This document shows, one piece after another, positions 9,630 to 19,739 of a stretch of 64,000 nt of DNA (positions within the stretch are counted from its first letter, which is position 1; the number at the start of each line of letters is the position of its first letter). The notes under the pieces are model-generated. The model did no database searches. It saw nothing but the letters and a program-made list of their open reading frames with translations, and was not told where the DNA came from. Origin of the DNA: Jeotgalicoccus meleagridis (GTDB lineage: Bacteria; Bacillota; Bacilli; Staphylococcales; Salinicoccaceae). The stretch spans positions 62,001 through 126,000 of the forward strand of contig NZ_CAJEWD010000004.1 in NCBI RefSeq assembly GCF_903994045.1. The letters are read 5' to 3'. The translations under genes and the position numbers were made by a program.

Positions 9630-10885
9630 CTCGCTTCCTCATTTCCCTGGTCGAAAGAGACTTCATGCTTAATAATTTTAACAAGGCGAATCATGTGATC
9701 CTCCATTTTCAAAATCTTAAACTCCAGGTTATCAAGATAGGTTTTATCCCCCACTTCTGGAATATCTTCAAAAGCTGATAATAAATAACCTGATAAAGTA
9801 TCTTCTTCTTCTGGAATATCAGTATTAAATAATTGATTAAGACGATGCAAAGTAATTTTACCATCACAGACAATCTTATCTTCACTGAAGGCACGTACTA
9901 CAGAATCGTTTTTTAAATCTGTTTCATCTTCAATTTCAAAACCAAGCATGGTCTCAATGATATCTTCGTGAGTTAGAATCCCTTCTGTCCCACCATACTC
10001 ATCAAGCACGATTGCTAAATGACGACGTTGTTTACTCATTCGTCTTAATACATCTTCTACATTCTGAAATTCTCTGATAGTTAATGGTTCTTGATCACAA
10101 AAATCTAAAAGTGGTCTCTCTGGTGTGAGTGACCATTTCAATAAATATTTAGAATGAAATACGCCAACTATATCATCTAAATCTTCATCATAAACTGGAT
10201 ATCTAGTGTGCATATTATCGACAACTCTGTCTCTAACCTCACTAATTTTTTCATCCTTATGAATTGCCATCATTTCTGTACGTGGTGTTGTCATAACGTC
10301 TTTGACGTTTAATTCTCTAAAATCTAGCACCCCTCTAAGTCTCTGAGACTCCGTGGAGGCAAGTGCACCCTCGTTGTCAGCAATCTGAACTAAATTAATA
10401 ATTTCTTCCCGAGAAACTGTCCAACTCGGCTGCGAACCTTTTGATAGAAACTTTGTAATAAGATCTGTTAACTTGTTTAAGATAAAGGTTAGCGGATACA
10501 AGACAATATTCAGTAGTGAGATAATCGGACGCACCATATATGACACACGCTCTGGAAATGCAGCGGCAATCGATTTAGGTATGACTTCTGCACAAATAAT
10601 TATAGTAATGGTGAGTACTGTTGAAGCAATGGTCACACTCCAGCCATACTGGATTGCCATAGATGTCACTAAAACTGGTGCAATTAAGTTAGCAATATTA
10701 TTACCAATGAGTATTGTAGTAATGAATTGACTCGGTTTGTTCACCAATTCATATAGTTTTTCTGCCTTTTTACTTCCTCCCGTTGCTTGTGATTGCAATT
10801 TAATTTTATTGACAGCTGTTAAAGCTGTTTCACTTCCTGAGAAGAAAAATGATGCAAAAAGTAAAGCAATGACCACAAATATCAA
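9626..10885 (-). CDS. CNNM/HlyC-CorC family ion transporter
   Basis: Membrane protein of 419 residues with three domains in order: a DUF21/CNNM membrane domain of about four helices (1-190), a CBS pair (~200-325, with MTTPRTEM and VLDEYGGTEGILTHEDIIE), and a C-terminal CorC/HlyC domain (~345-415). Relatives such as MpfA in staphylococci export magnesium or protect against its excess. The start is a TTG with AAGGGGGA upstream, the only site placed well before the first helix. It is translationally coupled to the downstream phosphoesterase. Magnesium is the most likely substrate by family, not by direct evidence. Confidence 0.85.
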   Translation of the reverse strand: MIFVVIALLFASFFFSGSETALTAVNKIKLQSQATGGSKKAEKLYELVNKPSQFITTILIGNNIANLIAPVLVTSMAIQYGWSVTIASTVLTITIIICAEVIPKSIAAAFPERVSYMVRPIISLLNIVLYPLTFILNKLTDLITKFLSKGSQPSWTVSREEIINLVQIADNEGALASTESQRLRGVLDFRELNVKDVMTTPRTEMMAIHKDEKISEVRDRVVDNMHTRYPVYDEDLDDIVGVFHSKYLLKWSLTPERPLLDFCDQEPLTIREFQNVEDVLRRMSKQRRHLAIVLDEYGGTEGILTHEDIIETMLGFEIEDETDLKNDSVVRAFSEDKIVCDGKITLHRLNQLFNTDIPEEEDTLSGYLLSAFEDIPEVGDKTYLDNLEFKILKMEDHMIRLVKIIKHEVSFDQGNEEAR

Positions 10886-10966
10886 GTGTGGTTCCCCCTT
10901 GTTCTAGTTATGTAATATGTTTATCTTACCATTATCTAGCAACACAGTGGAAGAATAAGACATCAA

Positions 10967-11001
10967 AAAAGTCGAAACCCACTATAGGATTTCGACTTCA
11001 T
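10967..11001. terminator. Rho-independent terminator of the copper operon
   Basis: Hairpin AGTCGAAACC-loop-GGATTTCGACT directly downstream of copZ on the minus strand, with an A run (T run on the minus strand) beyond the arm. Confidence 0.75.
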
Positions 11002-11006
11002 TATTC

Positions 11007-11213
11007 TTATTTTACGTCGTAGCCTTGATCTTCAATCGCTTCTGTCATTTTAGCACGATCCGTAACTGTATCGTCATAGTTCACTTCAACGTTATTATCT
11101 TCAAGGCTCACAGATGCTTCTGATACACCATTTAAATTATTTAGAGCACCTTCTACTGCAGCTTTGCAGTGCCCACAAGTCATTCCTACTACATCAATTG
11201 TTGTTTTAGCCAT
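11007..11213 (-). CDS. copZ: Copper chaperone CopZ
   Basis: A 68-residue heavy-metal-associated (HMA) domain with the copper-binding GMTCGHC motif (residues ~10-16) and the usual ferredoxin-like alternation of strands and helices. It carries cytosolic Cu(I) to the CopA ATPase. ATG 11213 is preferred because GGAGG ends nine bases before it; the ATG three codons upstream touches the Shine-Dalgarno sequence directly. It is the last gene of csoR-copA-copZ and is followed by a terminator. Confidence 0.9.
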   Translation of the reverse strand: MAKTTIDVVGMTCGHCKAAVEGALNNLNGVSEASVSLEDNNVEVNYDDTVTDRAKMTEAIEDQGYDVK

Positions 11214-11251
11214 TATTTTCATCCTCCAAAAATTGTTTGTATTTCTTATAT

Positions 11252-13636
11252 TTACACTTTAACACGTTTTAAACGTAGAGAGTTTGTGACAACACTTACT
11301 GAACTGAATGCCATCGCTGCACCAGCCACCCAAGGTGCTAAGAAACCAAGGGCTGCGATTGGGATACCAAGCGTGTTATAGGCAAAGGCCCAGAATAAGT
11401 TCTGTTTGATATTTTTAATCGTTTCGTGACTTAAGTTTATCGCTCTTGGAATCAGTGTTAAATCATCACCTAGTATCGTTAAATCTGCCGCTTCTATAGC
11501 AACTTCTGTTCCAGTTCCCATAGCAATACCGACATCAGCCAGTGCAAGAGCTGGGGCATCATTGACACCGTCACCGACCATAGCGACAACCTTACCTGTA
11601 TCTTGAATGCTTTTAATCTTATCTGCTTTTTGATCAGGTAGAACTTCAGCAATGACATCATCAATACCAACTTCACGGGCGATTGCACCTGCGGTACGTT
11701 GGTTATCTCCTGTTAGCATGATGACTTCTAATCCTTGATCATGCATTTCTTTGATTGCTTCTTTAGCTGTGTCTTTAACAGTATCTAATACTGCAATAGA
11801 GCCTTTGAATACTTGGTCTATAGCGATTAACATTGCAGTCTTACCTTCGTATTCGTATTGCTCAATCTCACTATCAACAGCACCGATATCTACTTGATGG
11901 TCCTCCATTAATTTACGATTTCCTACTAGTACTTCTTTACCTTCAATGTTAGCGGTAATACCATGACCAGTAATTGCTTCAAAATGGTCAACTTCACTCA
12001 AATCTAATCCTTTTTCGGTCGCATGAGCAACAATTGCTGTTGCTAAAGGATGTTCAGACCCTTTTTCCGCAGAAGCTAAGAGACGTAATGTTTCATCATC
12101 TCCAGTGAAATCTGTAACCTCTGGAGTACCTTTAGTGACTGTACCAGTTTTATCTAAAACTACCACATCAACTTTATGTGTTTTTTCTAGATGTTCGCCA
12201 CCTTTGTATAGAATGCCGTTTTCAGCACCTTTACCTGTTCCAACCATAATCGACGTTGGTGTTGCGAGTCCTAAAGCACACGGACAAGCGATAACGAGTA
12301 CGGATATAGCTGCAACAAGAGCAGATTCTAAATCGCCTGATGGTACGAAGAAATACCACACGATAAAAGTCACAAGCGCAATAGCAATTACTATTGGTAC
12401 AAAGTAGCCTGAAATCACATCTGCCATTCTTTGAATAGGTGCTTTCTTACCTTGGGCCTCTTCTACCACTTTAATAATGCCTGCAAGAGCAGTATCTTTA
12501 CCTACTTTTGTAACTTTAACTTGGACACTACCATTTTGGTTGATTGTCGCACCGATAACACTATCGCCTTGCTCTTTTTCAATCGGTATAGATTCACCTG
12601 TTAGCATTGACTCATCAACAGAAGTACGTCCTTTTATCAATTCTCCGTCGACAGGGAATTTTTCACCTGGTTTTACAATTAAAACATCATCCACACGAAC
12701 TTCATCAACTGAAATCATCTCTTCTTGACCATGACGTAAAATTCGAGCTTCTTTGGCTTGCATATCTAATAATTTAGATATTGCTCCAGTCGTTTGTGAT
12801 TTCGCTCTAGTTTCTAAATACTTACCGAAGAGAATTAGTGTAATAATGATTGCACTGGCTTCAAAGTACAAGTGAGGATGTGCGACTTCACCTGTCATCC
12901 ATAAATAAGTTTGGTATAAACTAAAGCCGTAAGCGGCGGTAGTTCCCATTACGACAAGGACATCCATATTTGCTGTAAAGTTTTTTAGGTTCTTATAAGC
13001 TCCACGGTAAAACTGCCAACCCAAAATGAATTGAACCGGTGTCGCAAAAGCAAGTTGGAACCATGGATTCATAAATATATCCGGTAAGTTAACACCAAAT
13101 AGATGATCTAACATGGTGACTAGTAATGGCGCTGAAAGAATTGCTGCTATAATTACTTTCCACTTCATTGTTTTTAATTCTTGGTCTTTATGGGAAATTT
13201 TTTCTTCATTAGAACGTTTCTTATTCGCACCATAACCGAGATTTCCTATCTTATCGATTAAACCTTTTTCGTCAATCATATTAGGATTATATTCAATCAT
13301 CGCATTTTCAGTAGTTAGATTGACTGTGGCATGTTCAACACCTGATGTTTTATTGAGCACTTTTTCGATACGACTAGAACATGCTGCACATGTCATACCT
13401 GTAATATCTAGCTCTGTTTGTTCATAACGAACACCATATCCTAAATCGTTAATCTTTTTAGTGATATCTTCAGGATCAACCTTATCTTTATCGTACTGGA
13501 TAGACGCTTTTTCAGTCGTCAAATTAACTGTCGCATCGACTTCGTCCATCTTATTAAGTACCTTTTCAATACGGTTGGAACATGCTGCACACGTCATACC
13601 TGTAATATTAAGATTTAAGTCTTCTTTTTTTGCCAA
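11252..13636 (-). CDS. copA: Cu(I)-exporting P1B-type ATPase CopA
   Basis: Copper-exporting ATPase of 794 residues. It carries two N-terminal HMA domains, each with GMTCAACS (around residues 13 and 80), then the P1B core: actuator TGES (~346), membrane CPC within [11 protein letters not shown] (~451), phosphorylation DKTGT (~495), the HPLA nucleotide motif, TGDN and GDGVNDAP, and two C-terminal helices with the NSLRLKR end. The CPC motif and paired HMA domains mark a Cu(I) exporter. It lies 15 bases after csoR and 38 before copZ, so its expression should be de-repressed by copper through CsoR. Confidence 0.95.
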   Translation of the reverse strand: MAKKEDLNLNITGMTCAACSNRIEKVLNKMDEVDATVNLTTEKASIQYDKDKVDPEDITKKINDLGYGVRYEQTELDITGMTCAACSSRIEKVLNKTSGVEHATVNLTTENAMIEYNPNMIDEKGLIDKIGNLGYGANKKRSNEEKISHKDQELKTMKWKVIIAAILSAPLLVTMLDHLFGVNLPDIFMNPWFQLAFATPVQFILGWQFYRGAYKNLKNFTANMDVLVVMGTTAAYGFSLYQTYLWMTGEVAHPHLYFEASAIIITLILFGKYLETRAKSQTTGAISKLLDMQAKEARILRHGQEEMISVDEVRVDDVLIVKPGEKFPVDGELIKGRTSVDESMLTGESIPIEKEQGDSVIGATINQNGSVQVKVTKVGKDTALAGIIKVVEEAQGKKAPIQRMADVISGYFVPIVIAIALVTFIVWYFFVPSGDLESALVAAISVLVIACPCALGLATPTSIMVGTGKGAENGILYKGGEHLEKTHKVDVVVLDKTGTVTKGTPEVTDFTGDDETLRLLASAEKGSEHPLATAIVAHATEKGLDLSEVDHFEAITGHGITANIEGKEVLVGNRKLMEDHQVDIGAVDSEIEQYEYEGKTAMLIAIDQVFKGSIAVLDTVKDTAKEAIKEMHDQGLEVIMLTGDNQRTAGAIAREVGIDDVIAEVLPDQKADKIKSIQDTGKVVAMVGDGVNDAPALALADVGIAMGTGTEVAIEAADLTILGDDLTLIPRAINLSHETIKNIKQNLFWAFAYNTLGIPIAALGFLAPWVAGAAMAFSSVSVVTNSLRLKRVKV

Positions 13637-13651
13637 AGGTTTTCCTCCTTT

Positions 13652-13954
13652 CTACTTACTAAATTGTTTAAGAACTGCCATCAACTCCTCAATAGAGTCA
13701 TCCCCGTCTCCAGTATTTATAGCATCTGTTACACAGTGCTTCATGTGACGTTCAGTAATTGTTAAACCTGTATTTTTAAGCGCACTTTGAATCGCTGAGA
13801 TTTGTACTAAAATATCTATGCAATAACGGTCCTCTTCAACCATTGCTTGTATTCCTCTAACTTGCCCCTCAATACGCTTTAGACGATTGAGTATTTTTAC
13901 TTTCTCATCTTCCGGACGTGGTCGAGACATATGCTTTACTGATTCTTTCTCCAT
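13652..13954 (-). CDS. csoR: Copper-sensing repressor CsoR
   Basis: A 100-residue all-helical CsoR/RcnR-family repressor. The copper ligands of the CsoR type are visible as the cysteine in EEDRYC (~47) and the histidine and cysteine in RHMKHC (~72-76). Apo-CsoR binds its operator, and Cu(I) releases it. An AGGAGTGAG site precedes the ATG at 13954. It is the first gene of csoR-copA-copZ, and the operator sits in its own promoter, so the operon is autoregulated. The Cys-His-Cys set separates it from the formaldehyde- and nickel-sensing branches. Confidence 0.93.
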   Translation of the reverse strand: MEKESVKHMSRPRPEDEKVKILNRLKRIEGQVRGIQAMVEEDRYCIDILVQISAIQSALKNTGLTITERHMKHCVTDAINTGDGDDSIEELMAVLKQFSK

Positions 13955-13997
13955 TTGCTCACTCCTAACTTCAATTCGACTGTTATCTTATGTCTCC

Positions 13998-14026
13998 ATT
14001 TTATACCCCTATAGGGTATTAGTCAA
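13998..14026 (-). promoter_or_regulatory. csoR promoter with CsoR operator in the spacer
   Basis: On the minus strand, TTGACT (14021-14026) and TAAAAT (13998-14003) are separated by exactly 17 bases. That spacer holds the near-palindrome ATACCCTATAGGGGTAT (14003-14019), the G/C-flanked form typical of CsoR operators. A repressor bound there would block RNA polymerase directly. Confidence 0.85.
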
Positions 14027-14036
14027 GGTATAAAAT

Positions 14037-14060
14037 TAGAGACCTAAAAAGGTCTCTAAA
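14037..14060. terminator. Terminator hairpin
   Basis: Hairpin AGAGACCT-AAAA-AGGTCTCT just downstream of the M20 gene ending at 14064. The T-run is short, so termination may be moderate. Confidence 0.6.
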
Positions 14061-14063
14061 GTA

Positions 14064-15239
14064 TTACTTGTTTAAGCCTAAGCCAAGAGCGACATTCACA
14101 TGCGCACGGACACCATCTATGAACGCATCTTCATCAATACCGAATTTAGGATGGTGGTGTGGGTAGATATAATCTTTTTCTTCATTATAAGTACCCAGTA
14201 AAATATATACCCCTGGTAGGTTAGCAGTGAAGGCACCAAAGTCCTCTCCACCCATCATTTTCTCACTTTCAATGACTCTATCTTTACCAAAAGTATCATC
14301 TAAAATTTCATGCACACGTGCAGTTTCCACTTCATCATTCATTACTGCTTGATAGCCGTAGTTAAAGCGATAATCATATTCTGCACCGTAGATGTCACAA
14401 ATGTTCTTAGCAACACTTTCGATTTTTTCCTTAGCAAGTTCACGTACTTCTGCACTTGCCGAACGTACACTACCTGAAATCTCAGCAGTTTGTGGAATAA
14501 CGTTTTTCGCGCCAGTTCCAGAGTGGAAATTTGTAATTGAGATGACCAAATTTTCTAAAGGTCCTGCCATACGTGAGACGATATCTTGTACTTGAGTGAC
14601 AATTCTTGAGCCTATAATCAAAGGATCAATAGAGTTCTCTGGCTGTGAAGCATGACCGCCTTGTCCATTGATTGTAAGCTCAAAGGTGTCAGAGTTTGCA
14701 GTGACTGCACCAGGTTTAATATGAATTTCTCCAATAGGTTTAGTCGTCATAATGTGTTGGGCGAATACGACGTCTAAATCATCAAATAAGCCAGTTTCAA
14801 CCATTTCGATTGCGCCACCTGGTGGCAATTCCTCAGCATGTTGGAAAATCAAATAGATTTCCCCACTGATCTTATCTTTATTTTTCGATAAAACTTCTGC
14901 TGCTCCAAGTAACATCGAAGCATGAGAATCATGCCCACAAGCATGCATTTTGCCATCAATCTCTGAAACGAAATCTAAATCATCTCTGTCTTCTTGGATA
15001 GGAAGTGCATCAATATCCGCACGTAAACCAACTTTACGACCAGGCTTTTCTCCTTTAATGATTCCAAGTACACTCGTTTCTGTTGGTCTTTGAATGTCAA
15101 TGCCGTCCATTTCTTTAAGCACGTTCTCGATGTATTCACTTGTCCAATACTCTTCAAAGGATAGCTCTGGGTGACGGTGCATATCTCTTCTCCACTCAAT
15201 AACTTTTGGAGCAACTTCTTTAATCATATCTTCTAACAT
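14064..15239 (-). CDS. M20D-family amidohydrolase, AbgT-linked
   Basis: Zinc amidohydrolase of 391 residues. Metal-binding motifs are LRADIDALP (~72), HACGHDSHASML (~100), FQHAEELPPGG (~135) and the late YPHHHPKFGIDEDAF (~360); the lid domain contains GQGGHASQPE. It lies just downstream of an AbgT transporter gene in the same direction. In the described E. coli system AbgT imports p-aminobenzoyl-glutamate, which AbgA/AbgB of the same family cleave. By analogy this pair takes up and hydrolyses an N-acyl amino acid, but other acyl substrates are equally possible. GGAGAGA precedes the ATG. Confidence 0.85.
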   Translation of the reverse strand: MLEDMIKEVAPKVIEWRRDMHRHPELSFEEYWTSEYIENVLKEMDGIDIQRPTETSVLGIIKGEKPGRKVGLRADIDALPIQEDRDDLDFVSEIDGKMHACGHDSHASMLLGAAEVLSKNKDKISGEIYLIFQHAEELPPGGAIEMVETGLFDDLDVVFAQHIMTTKPIGEIHIKPGAVTANSDTFELTINGQGGHASQPENSIDPLIIGSRIVTQVQDIVSRMAGPLENLVISITNFHSGTGAKNVIPQTAEISGSVRSASAEVRELAKEKIESVAKNICDIYGAEYDYRFNYGYQAVMNDEVETARVHEILDDTFGKDRVIESEKMMGGEDFGAFTANLPGVYILLGTYNEEKDYIYPHHHPKFGIDEDAFIDGVRAHVNVALGLGLNK

Positions 15240-15261
15240 ATTATCTCTCCTTCATATAATG

Positions 15262-15292
15262 AAGAGGCTTTGTGTAAATCAAAGCCTCTAAT
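15262..15292 (-). terminator. Intercistronic hairpin abgT / M20
   Basis: Perfect ten-base hairpin AGAGGCTTTG-loop-CAAAGCCTCT between the abgT stop and the M20 ribosome site. No T run follows on the minus strand, so it may be a weak terminator or an mRNA stability element rather than a full stop. Confidence 0.55.
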
Positions 15293-15296
15293 CGTT

Positions 15297-16823
15297 TTAT
15301 TCTGGTAAATAAATTGGTCCATTTGGTCCTACAGGAATACCTAGTAAGTACCAAATTATGATAAAGATTATCCAAACCACTAGTAGTGCAATAGAATATG
15401 GTAAGAGGTTGGCAATTACTGTACCCATCTTGATATCTTTTTGATAGCGTTGTGCATACATAATAATTAACGGTAAGAATGGCATCATCGGTGCGATTGG
15501 GTTCGTTGTTGAGTCCCCAATTCTATAGAGCATTTGTGTAAAGGCTGGATCATAGCCAAGATACATAAACATTGGCACGAATACCGGTGCCAAAATTGCC
15601 CATTTCGCACTTGCTGAACCAATTAATAAGTTAATTAAAGCTACGATAATGATAAATCCAACAAAGAGCGGTATACCTGTCATATTAATAGAAGTCAGTA
15701 AATCAGAACCGTAGATTGCGATAATCGGTCCGAGATTTGACCACTCAAAGTAAGCAAGCATCTGTGCTGCAAAGAATACTAAAACAATGTATTGACCCAT
15801 GGATGACATGGAGTCACCTAACATTTTAGCGAATCCTCTAGTTCCATCTAAATTCTTCATCAGAGCACCGTACACTAAACCTGGAATAAAGAATAGGATT
15901 GTGATTAGGAACACTGCTGAATCCATTAAAGGAGACTCTTGTAAGATTGAACCCGTTTCAGCATTTCTCAATATACCGTTAGGTAAAACAGTCGCGATAA
16001 TGATAATTACGATAAATGCTAAAGCTGATAAGTTAGCCCAAAGTAAAGCTCTTTTCTCTTCACTTGAAATTGGCTCTTCATCAACAGGTGGTCCATCATA
16101 TTTACCTAAACGTGGTATTGAGATTTTTTTAGCTACGATGTATATAACAACTAACAAGACTATAGATGATGCTGCAATGAAGTAATAGTTCATCGCGATA
16201 TTTGCTGTATATTCTGGGTCGACTAATTTCGCACCAGACTCAGTAAATCCTGCCGCTAGTGCATCAGTCATACCGAGTATGAAGTTAGCTGAGAAGGCGC
16301 CATTTGTCGAAGCATACGCCATAAATATCCCACCGATAGGATTCAAACCTAAACGGATAAAGATCATTGCGGCGATTGGTGGCAAGATAACCGGTCCAGC
16401 ATCACCAGCAACGTTTGAAATAATACCGACTAAAATAACCATAGGAATGATTAAAGCATTCGGTGTAATTTCTAAGGAGCGTTTCATCAGGGCTTCAAAA
16501 TAACCTGTTTTCTCTGCTAGTCCGATACCAATCATAACGACTAGTACCATAGCGAGCGGTGGGAAGGCACCAAAGTTATTAATTGCCTCTGTTATAATCA
16601 TGACAATTCCGTCACCTGAAAGCAGGTTAACTGCTTCAATTGTTTCTCCATCAGTTGGATTTTTTGCAGATAAACCAAACATACCTGCTATCCAGGAAGC
16701 TAATAAAATTAAACCAGCAATAATCATAAAGAGAACTATTGGATCTGGTAATTTATTACCAAGCTTCTCTACAGCGTCTAAAAAGCGCTGTGCAAAAGAC
16801 TTCTTTTCTTTACTTTCTGCCAA
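15297..16823 (-). CDS. AbgT-family transporter
   Basis: Membrane transporter of 508 residues with about eleven to thirteen helices, the size and pattern of the AbgT family. Recognisable segments are NKLPDPIVLF near the N-terminus, GDAGPVILPPIAAMIF (~140), the re-entrant INLLIGSASAKWAILAPVFVP (~400) and DSTTNPIAPMMPFLPLI (~440). AbgT proteins import p-aminobenzoyl-glutamate or export sulfonamides using the proton gradient. The M20 amidohydrolase downstream supports import of an N-acylated amino acid (inference). It heads this small unit, with its promoter in 16824-16969. Confidence 0.88.
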   Translation of the reverse strand: MAESKEKKSFAQRFLDAVEKLGNKLPDPIVLFMIIAGLILLASWIAGMFGLSAKNPTDGETIEAVNLLSGDGIVMIITEAINNFGAFPPLAMVLVVMIGIGLAEKTGYFEALMKRSLEITPNALIIPMVILVGIISNVAGDAGPVILPPIAAMIFIRLGLNPIGGIFMAYASTNGAFSANFILGMTDALAAGFTESGAKLVDPEYTANIAMNYYFIAASSIVLLVVIYIVAKKISIPRLGKYDGPPVDEEPISSEEKRALLWANLSALAFIVIIIIATVLPNGILRNAETGSILQESPLMDSAVFLITILFFIPGLVYGALMKNLDGTRGFAKMLGDSMSSMGQYIVLVFFAAQMLAYFEWSNLGPIIAIYGSDLLTSINMTGIPLFVGFIIIVALINLLIGSASAKWAILAPVFVPMFMYLGYDPAFTQMLYRIGDSTTNPIAPMMPFLPLIIMYAQRYQKDIKMGTVIANLLPYSIALLVVWIIFIIIWYLLGIPVGPNGPIYLPE

Positions 16824-16917
16824 ACGAGTTCACCCTTTCATTTTACAATCAAACAAATAAAAGCCTTTTCACCTGACTTATATTAAACGATTTTACTATA
16901 GTTTCGCACAAATAAAA

Positions 16918-16950
16918 ACAAACCTTTGTAAATTTTCTACAAAGGTTTGC
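16918..16950 (-). terminator. Rho-independent terminator
   Basis: Hairpin AAACCTTTGTA-loop-TACAAAGGTTT directly downstream of the flavin oxidoreductase gene. Confidence 0.75.
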
Positions 16951-16969
16951 TAATATTCCCACAAATCAT

Positions 16970-18073
16970 CTATTTACTTTTTAAAAATCCAAGTATGTTC
17001 CATAAAGGATGTGGGATAGAAAGTCTCTCATTATCCCCTTCTCTTAGAACAGTTTCTGGTAAGCGATTGTTCTTTAAGATATTCACAAAATCTGGATTGA
17101 CAAGATGCGCTTTTGCAATAGATAGCAAATCATATCCTGCTGCTAAAGCAAGTCTTACATCTTCCTTAGAAAAAATGCCACCCGCACCCATAATCGGTAT
17201 TTTTCTTAATTCGTCAGATGCATCTCTTAAATACTTATCAATTAATAGTTCTTCGTCTGTTGTATCGATAATCGACGTGCGGCTCCAACTATTGGTGCTA
17301 AAGTGAAAGTAATCGATCGGATATTCTGCTAACTCATTTAACAGAAACATCGTGTCATCGAAATTGATTCCAGGCTCTTCTAACTCCTCCGGAGAAAATC
17401 GGTAACCGATAATAAAGTCAGGCTTGCCAAATTCTACAGCCGCTTCTTTAACAGCTTGAATCACACTTTTAGCGAAGAGTGTACGCTTTAGGCGGTCTCC
17501 ACCCCATTCATCTTCACGGCGGTTAGAGTGAGGAGAGAAAAATTGCTGCAAGAGATAGGTGTTAGCTCCGTGAAGTTCTACCCCATCAAAGCCTGCTTTC
17601 ATTACTCTAATACTCGAATCTTTAAAGTCTCTTATGATATCTTCTATTTCATCTGTTTCAAGTGTCCTTGGTTCAACTGCATTATCTCTTAAAGCTTTGA
17701 TATTGCTTGCTGAGACAGGTTGACGTCCCATGTTTAATTCGGGAACTCCCATTCTACCAGCATGATAGAGCTGAATTAGTGCTTTAGAGCCTTTATCTTT
17801 AATTGCTGAAGCGAGCTTAGTCAGTCCGTGAATTTTATCATCTGAGTCTGCTCCAAGTGCACCTTCAAATGCACGTCCATAGTTATCAATAAAAGTACTT
17901 TCTACAATAATCGCTGCCGGACCACCCGCACGACGGCCGTAATAATTGATCAATTCATCTGTCACTGAACCATCATGGAAGGCGCACTGAGTTGTCATCG
18001 GAGCCATCACTAAACGGTTATCCAAAGCCTGCCCGTTATTTAAGTCCACTTTTCCGAAAATATCTTTCGTCAT
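16970..18073 (-). CDS. NADH:flavin oxidoreductase (Old Yellow Enzyme family)
   Basis: FMN-dependent TIM-barrel oxidoreductase of 367 residues. Family landmarks are MAPMTTQCA near the N-terminus, the substrate-binding HGANTYLLQQFFSPHSNRR segment (~170-190), and the phosphate-binding GAGGIFSKEDV and SIAKAHLVNPDF loops (~295-330). Members reduce activated C=C bonds or nitro groups with NAD(P)H. The histidine/asparagine pair HGAN (~172-175) takes the place of the catalytic H-x-x-H/N pair. It stands alone between terminators; the physiological substrate is unknown. Confidence 0.85.
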   Translation of the reverse strand: MTKDIFGKVDLNNGQALDNRLVMAPMTTQCAFHDGSVTDELINYYGRRAGGPAAIIVESTFIDNYGRAFEGALGADSDDKIHGLTKLASAIKDKGSKALIQLYHAGRMGVPELNMGRQPVSASNIKALRDNAVEPRTLETDEIEDIIRDFKDSSIRVMKAGFDGVELHGANTYLLQQFFSPHSNRREDEWGGDRLKRTLFAKSVIQAVKEAAVEFGKPDFIIGYRFSPEELEEPGINFDDTMFLLNELAEYPIDYFHFSTNSWSRTSIIDTTDEELLIDKYLRDASDELRKIPIMGAGGIFSKEDVRLALAAGYDLLSIAKAHLVNPDFVNILKNNRLPETVLREGDNERLSIPHPLWNILGFLKSK

Positions 18074-18274
18074 TTAAACCATCCTAACTATGTCATTCTT
18101 ATGTATCCTCTCCTTCATTGTACATATTATCTATATAAAAACCATATTACTTTAGTATGAATTATGAATTTTATCGTTAATTCTAAATTATCTGATAATA
18201 TATTGCCTTTTTCAATTTGGACTGATACAATTAAAACAATTTTCAAATTACATATATAAATAGGAGGCCCATTT

Positions 18275-19354
18275 ATGACACAGCAAATACAAATTACAAA
18301 ATCACAAAATCTAAAAGAAAAGCCTGAGGTCGCTGGGATTCCTTTTGGCTCATACTTTACTGACCATATGTTTCTGATGGACTATTCTGCAGAAATGGGA
18401 TGGCATGATGCAAGAATTGTACCTTATGCTCCCTTTGAAATTTCCCCAAGTTCACAAGTGCTTCATTATGGACAATCAGTCTTTGAAGGACTGAAAGCTT
18501 ATAATGTCGATGGAGAAGTGATTCTTTTCCGTCCGGATGAAAATTTCAAGCGTTTAAACCGATCATTAGAACGTATGTCTATGCCAAAAGTTGATGAAGA
18601 ATTTGCCTTAGATGCACTTTATGAGCTTTTAAAAATTGAACATGATTGGGTTCCAGATGGAGAAGGACAATCGCTTTATGTACGTCCATTTGTCTTTGCC
18701 AATGAGCCATATCTTGGAGTCAGACCTGCAAAATCTTATAGAATGATGATTGTCTTATCACCGGTCGCAGGATACTACGGTGCTCAACTTAATCCAACAA
18801 GCATCTATGTAGAAGACGACTATGTGCGTGCAGTACGTGGTGGTGTCGGTGAAGCTAAGTTTGCTGGAAACTATGCTTCAAGTTATGCAGCACAGCAAAA
18901 AGCAAACGACCTTGGTTATGAGCAAGTATTGTGGTTAGATGGTGTGCATCAGGAATATATTGAAGAAGTCGGTTCAATGAATATCTTCTTTGTGAGAGAT
19001 GGAGAACTTATCACACCACAGTTAAACGGTTCTATCCTACCAGGAATCACTAGAAAATCACTCATCACCCTAGCCGAAGATCTAGGGTATACTGTCCGTG
19101 AAGAGCGCATCCATATTAGTGATGTAGAAAAAGGGATTAAAGACGGTTCTATTTCAGAAGTATTTGGAGCAGGGACAGCTGCAGTTGTTGCACCAGTTGG
19201 TATTATGAATATTCATGGTACTGACTACAGAGTAAACAACAATGAAATCGGCAAAGTGACACAAGAACTTTACGATAACCTAACCGGCATCCAAACTAAA
19301 AAACAAGAAGATAAACATGGTTGGGTCTATGATGTGACAGCAACTGTGAAGTAA
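18275..19354 (+). CDS. ilvE: Branched-chain amino acid aminotransferase
   Basis: Fold-type IV PLP aminotransferase of 359 residues, the length of group II BCATs. Visible are the [17 protein letters not shown] motif (~52-68), the PLP-lysine segment [14 protein letters not shown] (~194-207) and [11 protein letters not shown], followed by [12 protein letters not shown] and [11 protein letters not shown] phosphate-binding regions. It transfers the amino group between leucine, isoleucine or valine and 2-oxoglutarate. The ATG follows AGGAGG. The 200 bases before it are AT-rich and contain AATTTTCAAATT, only a weak match to a CodY box; no T-box features are seen. Confidence 0.92.
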   Translation: MTQQIQITKSQNLKEKPEVAGIPFGSYFTDHMFLMDYSAEMGWHDARIVPYAPFEISPSSQVLHYGQSVFEGLKAYNVDGEVILFRPDENFKRLNRSLERMSMPKVDEEFALDALYELLKIEHDWVPDGEGQSLYVRPFVFANEPYLGVRPAKSYRMMIVLSPVAGYYGAQLNPTSIYVEDDYVRAVRGGVGEAKFAGNYASSYAAQQKANDLGYEQVLWLDGVHQEYIEEVGSMNIFFVRDGELITPQLNGSILPGITRKSLITLAEDLGYTVREERIHISDVEKGIKDGSISEVFGAGTAAVVAPVGIMNIHGTDYRVNNNEIGKVTQELYDNLTGIQTKKQEDKHGWVYDVTATVK

Positions 19355-19360
19355 AAATAA

Positions 19361-19396
19361 ATGACCAGAGATGAAATTCATCTCTGGTCATTTTTT
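19361..19396. terminator. Bidirectional terminator
   Basis: Hairpin ATGACCAGAGATGA-loop-TCATCTCTGGTCAT followed by TTTTTT, between convergent ilvE and the cupin gene. Confidence 0.88.
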
Positions 19397-19403
19397 CTAG
19401 CTA

Positions 19404-19739
19404 TTAAAATACAATGGCAAGCATCTTTAAAGGCTCTTCTTGTAGATTTACTAAACCGTGTGACTGCCCTTTTGTAATGATGCAACAATCTCCTGGACCT
19501 ACATCTTTCATTTCTCCATCTGCATCTTGAAATTGTCCATAGCCACTTATAATATGATAAATTTCACTGTCCTCTTCATGTAAATGATAGCCAATCGAAG
19601 CATATGGCTCGAGTGTTATTTCTAGTACTTTATCTATTCCTTGAAAGTCTTCTTTCTTAATATAAGATTTAGAAAAAATACTACCTTTTCCACCAAATTT
19701 ATTTTCTATCTTTTGGGGCTCTTCACCTTTAATAATCAT
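19404..19739 (-). CDS. Cupin-domain protein
   Basis: Single small cupin of 111 residues. The two cupin motifs are visible: G-Y-H-L-H-E-E-D-S-E-I-Y-H-I-I-S-G-Y-G (~53-71) and GPGDCCIITKGQSHGLVN (~81-98). The first supplies H-x-H and E, the second the final H, so a metal site is likely. It begins directly after the stop of the TRAP large permease gene, with GGAGGG overlapping that gene's end, so it is the last gene of the TRAP operon. It may be an isomerase or a sensor for the imported acid; the role cannot be fixed. Confidence 0.8.
   Translation of the reverse strand: MIIKGEEPQKIENKFGGKGSIFSKSYIKKEDFQGIDKVLEITLEPYASIGYHLHEEDSEIYHIISGYGQFQDADGEMKDVGPGDCCIITKGQSHGLVNLQEEPLKMLAIVF

Noticed and set aside
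18074..18274. T-box or other leader before ilvE
   Set aside because: No specifier stem, T-box bulge sequence or terminator could be recognised; only a weak partial CodY-like motif.
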